Positions 39,713-39,826 of a stretch of 39,826 nucleotides of DNA are shown here, one piece after another. The position numbers were made by a program, and so were the translations under genes. Source of the stretch: Pseudomonadota bacterium (GTDB lineage Bacteria > Pseudomonadota > Alphaproteobacteria > Acetobacterales > Acetobacteraceae); contig JAJZBM010000026.1 of assembly GCA_021798915.1 (NCBI GenBank), forward strand, positions 1 to 39,826, given 5' to 3'. Below the pieces are notes generated by a model that saw nothing but the letters and a program-made list of their open reading frames with translations, was not told the origin of the DNA and searched no databases. Positions within the stretch are counted from its first letter, which is position 1, and each line of letters starts with the position of its first letter.

Positions 39713-39826
39713 TCATAATGCTCACCTTTCCATCTCATTGAAGATCAAGCTGATTTTGTAGCGAATCCGTGGGCGACGGACGTCTCAGGCGGCGGGCTTC
39801 GGCGGCGAGCCTGACTTCGCTGCGCT
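39713..39826. other. Unassigned sequence beyond the glycosyltransferase break
   Basis: The last 114 bases match nothing in the truncated glycosyltransferase frame. Bases 39711-39762 are markedly AT-richer than the surroundings (CATAATGCTCACCTTTCC, then AAGATCAAGCTGATTTTG). On the minus strand GGAAAGGTGAGCATTATG resembles a ribosome-binding site and start codon at 39716, but that frame runs into the glycosyltransferase out of phase. It could be the end of an insertion sequence or a rearrangement joint; no inverted repeat can be confirmed with one side visible. Confidence 0.3.

Noticed and set aside
37931-39718. Plus-strand frame of 595 codons opposite the glycosyltransferase
   Set aside because: Shadow of GC-rich coding DNA; the minus-strand GT2 domain shows real family motifs.

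Overview
The window is about 40 kb of high-GC chromosomal DNA from an alphaproteobacterium. I infer the Acetobacteraceae (Rhodospirillales) because intergenic, AT-rich hairpin repeats of the GTTCTTTTT...AAAAAGAAC...AAAACTTTT type sit at gene ends, and because of the infA-maf-rng gene order and strong GC bias at third codon positions. This placement rests on pattern memory, not on a search. The content is mostly metabolic. I see no CRISPR array, prophage, toxin-antitoxin pair or recognised defence island.

Layout: 1-1152 is the 3' part of an ammonium transporter, closed by a strong terminator. 1298-2158 is a Tat-type exported cell-wall amidase. 2465-5407 is a tight operon (MFS transporter, lactonase-like amidohydrolase, crotonase-fold protein). 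5500-8439 holds isocitrate lyase and a divergently transcribed short-chain-acyl regulator. A tRNA-Ala(CGC) gene follows at 8458-8533. 8637-12652 holds katG and a divergent AidB-type acyl-CoA dehydrogenase. 12815-17436 holds aminopeptidase N and a MASE1-PAS-GGDEF diguanylate cyclase, which overlaps tail-to-tail with a DUF3237 gene.

18021-26582 is a six-gene operon for branched-chain acyl-CoA breakdown: isobutyryl-CoA dehydrogenase, 3-hydroxyisobutyrate dehydrogenase, an acyl-CoA synthetase, isovaleryl-CoA dehydrogenase and both subunits of methylcrotonyl-CoA carboxylase. It merges valine and leucine steps, and links to the glyoxylate-cycle pair upstream, since leucine breakdown yields acetyl-CoA. 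26601-28551 (minus) carries infA, maf and a short RNase E/G. Next come an exported protein of unknown function (28689-29462) and otsA (29861-31321).

31393-36764 holds an SMP-30-type lactonase gene divergent from a complete five-gene Liv-type ABC transporter operon with repeated ATGA stop/start overlaps. 36783-39712 (minus) is part of an exopolysaccharide locus: a bifunctional GDP-mannose-forming enzyme and a GT4-GT2 glycosyltransferase that has lost its 5' end at a compositional junction near 39712.

I found no clearly new multi-gene system. The best leads are small: a modular hairpin repeat in three copies; a 12-bp inverted repeat that would bury the ribosome-binding site of the AidB-like gene; a 16-bp tandem duplication abutting the katG ribosome-binding site; a palindrome and direct repeats between aceA and its likely regulator; a His/Asp-rich tail on isocitrate lyase; several enzymes that lack expected catalytic residues; and the broken glycosyltransferase.
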